A stretch of 5,183 bases of DNA from Clostridiales bacterium. GTDB lineage: Bacteria; Bacillota; Dehalobacteriia; UBA4068. Positions 4,714 through 5,183 of this stretch are shown piece by piece. The DNA lies in NCBI GenBank assembly GCA_009783495.1, contig WRDJ01000081.1, positions 1 to 5,183 on the forward strand. Reading direction: 5' to 3'. Position 1 is the first letter of the stretch. Each line of letters begins with the position of its first letter. The position numbers and the translations under genes were made by a program. The notes below the pieces were generated by a model, which was given only the letters and a program-made list of their open reading frames with translations, ran no database searches and was not told the DNA's origin.

Positions 4714-5183
4714 TTGAAAGCAACAGGAATCGTAAGGAGGATTGACGACCTTGGCCGCGTGGTCATCCCCAAAGAAATCCGCCGTACTCTCCGCATCAGA
4801 GAGGGAGACCCTCTGGAAATCTTCGTGGACAGAGAGGGCGAGGTAATATTAAAGAAATATTCGCCGATCAGCGAATTGGGTGATTTTGCCAAAGAATATG
4901 CCGAATCCATCAGCGAGACCATCGGACGCATGGTCTGCATCTCTGACCGGGATAATATCATCGCCGTCAACGGCGCGCCCAAGAAGGATTTTCTGGGGAA
5001 ATCCGTGGGCATGATGGTGGAAAAGGCCATGACGGAGCGCAAAACCATCTTCAACAATTATGACGAGGGCAATTTCGGCAATCAGAAGGGCAGCTTGGTC
5101 TATGACGACAACGGGGACGAGGTTTACCGCTTTTCCTCGCAGGTGATCGTGCCCATCATCGCGCAGGGGGACGCGATCGGCGG
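4714..5183 (+). CDS. spoVT: Stage V sporulation protein T, SpoVT (3' end outside window)
   Basis: SpoVT is a DNA-binding regulator that tunes sigma-G-dependent genes in the developing forespore. 156 complete codons are visible before the window ends; the usual protein is about 178-180 residues, so only the tail is missing. Residues 1-53 are the AbrB-type swapped-hairpin DNA-binding domain, beginning MKATGIVRRIDDLGR and continuing with VVIPKEIRRTLRIREGDPLE; from memory this is nearly identical to the Bacillus subtilis protein. A linker helix (about 54-67) leads into the GAF-like ligand-sensing domain (from about 68), which is more diverged and appears a few residues longer around 118-138. The start is a TTG with an excellent ribosome site. 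The frame is also open upstream to an ATG at 4450, but conservation of the N-terminus argues against that start. It is transcribed divergently from prsA and shares its regulatory region. Confidence 0.96.
   Translation, partial: MKATGIVRRIDDLGRVVIPKEIRRTLRIREGDPLEIFVDREGEVILKKYSPISELGDFAKEYAESISETIGRMVCISDRDNIIAVNGAPKKDFLGKSVGMMVEKAMTERKTIFNNYDEGNFGNQKGSLVYDDNGDEVYRFSSQVIVPIIAQGDAIG

Noticed and set aside
4602..5057. 151-codon minus-strand reading frame over spoVT
   Set aside because: The plus strand encodes an unmistakable SpoVT; the antisense product has no family resemblance.

Overview
The window looks like chromosome of a spore-forming Bacillota, most likely a member of the Clostridia. 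The main evidence is a spoVT gene whose first ~50 codons encode an almost textbook SpoVT AbrB domain, sitting near mfd. Strong Shine-Dalgarno sites, TTG starts and a membrane-anchored PrsA-type foldase fit the same picture. Genus cannot be told from sequence alone. Four of the five genes look moderately GC-rich; the second gene is visibly more AT-rich.

Layout: (1) 1-1101 (+), the 3' third of mfd (transcription-repair coupling factor), followed by a GC-rich hairpin. (2) 1246-2364 (+), a PstS-like solute-binding lipoprotein with a very good sigma-A promoter placed so close to the ATG that the mRNA would be leaderless. (3) A 12-bp perfect hairpin at 2413-2440 in the convergent gap. (4) 2467-2928 (-), a small double-zinc-ribbon protein with a coiled-coil-like N-terminal half. 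(5) A bidirectional terminator at 3080-3111. (6) 3117-4364 (-), a membrane-anchored parvulin-type peptidyl-prolyl isomerase/foldase. (7) A 349-bp divergent intergenic region rich in dyads and repeats. (8) 4714-5183 (+), spoVT, running off the window end.

The mfd-spoVT neighbourhood is known from Bacillus subtilis. From recall, many Clostridia have a PrsA-type foldase gene between the two. Here that framework is kept, but prsA points the opposite way and two unrelated genes lie between mfd and prsA. The two hairpins that bracket this two-gene insert share the 10-mer GGCGGCCTTT. mfd works in DNA repair at stalled RNA polymerase, the foldase acts on the outer membrane face, and SpoVT is a late forespore regulator. 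The lipoprotein and zinc-ribbon protein have no obvious functional link to them.

No mobile element, CRISPR array, tRNA or rRNA was seen. The most interesting signals are regulatory: the apparently leaderless lipoprotein gene, a cluster of four AAAAGAT heptamers and two interlocked inverted repeats between prsA and spoVT, and an unbroken reading frame extending 88 codons upstream of the SpoVT start.
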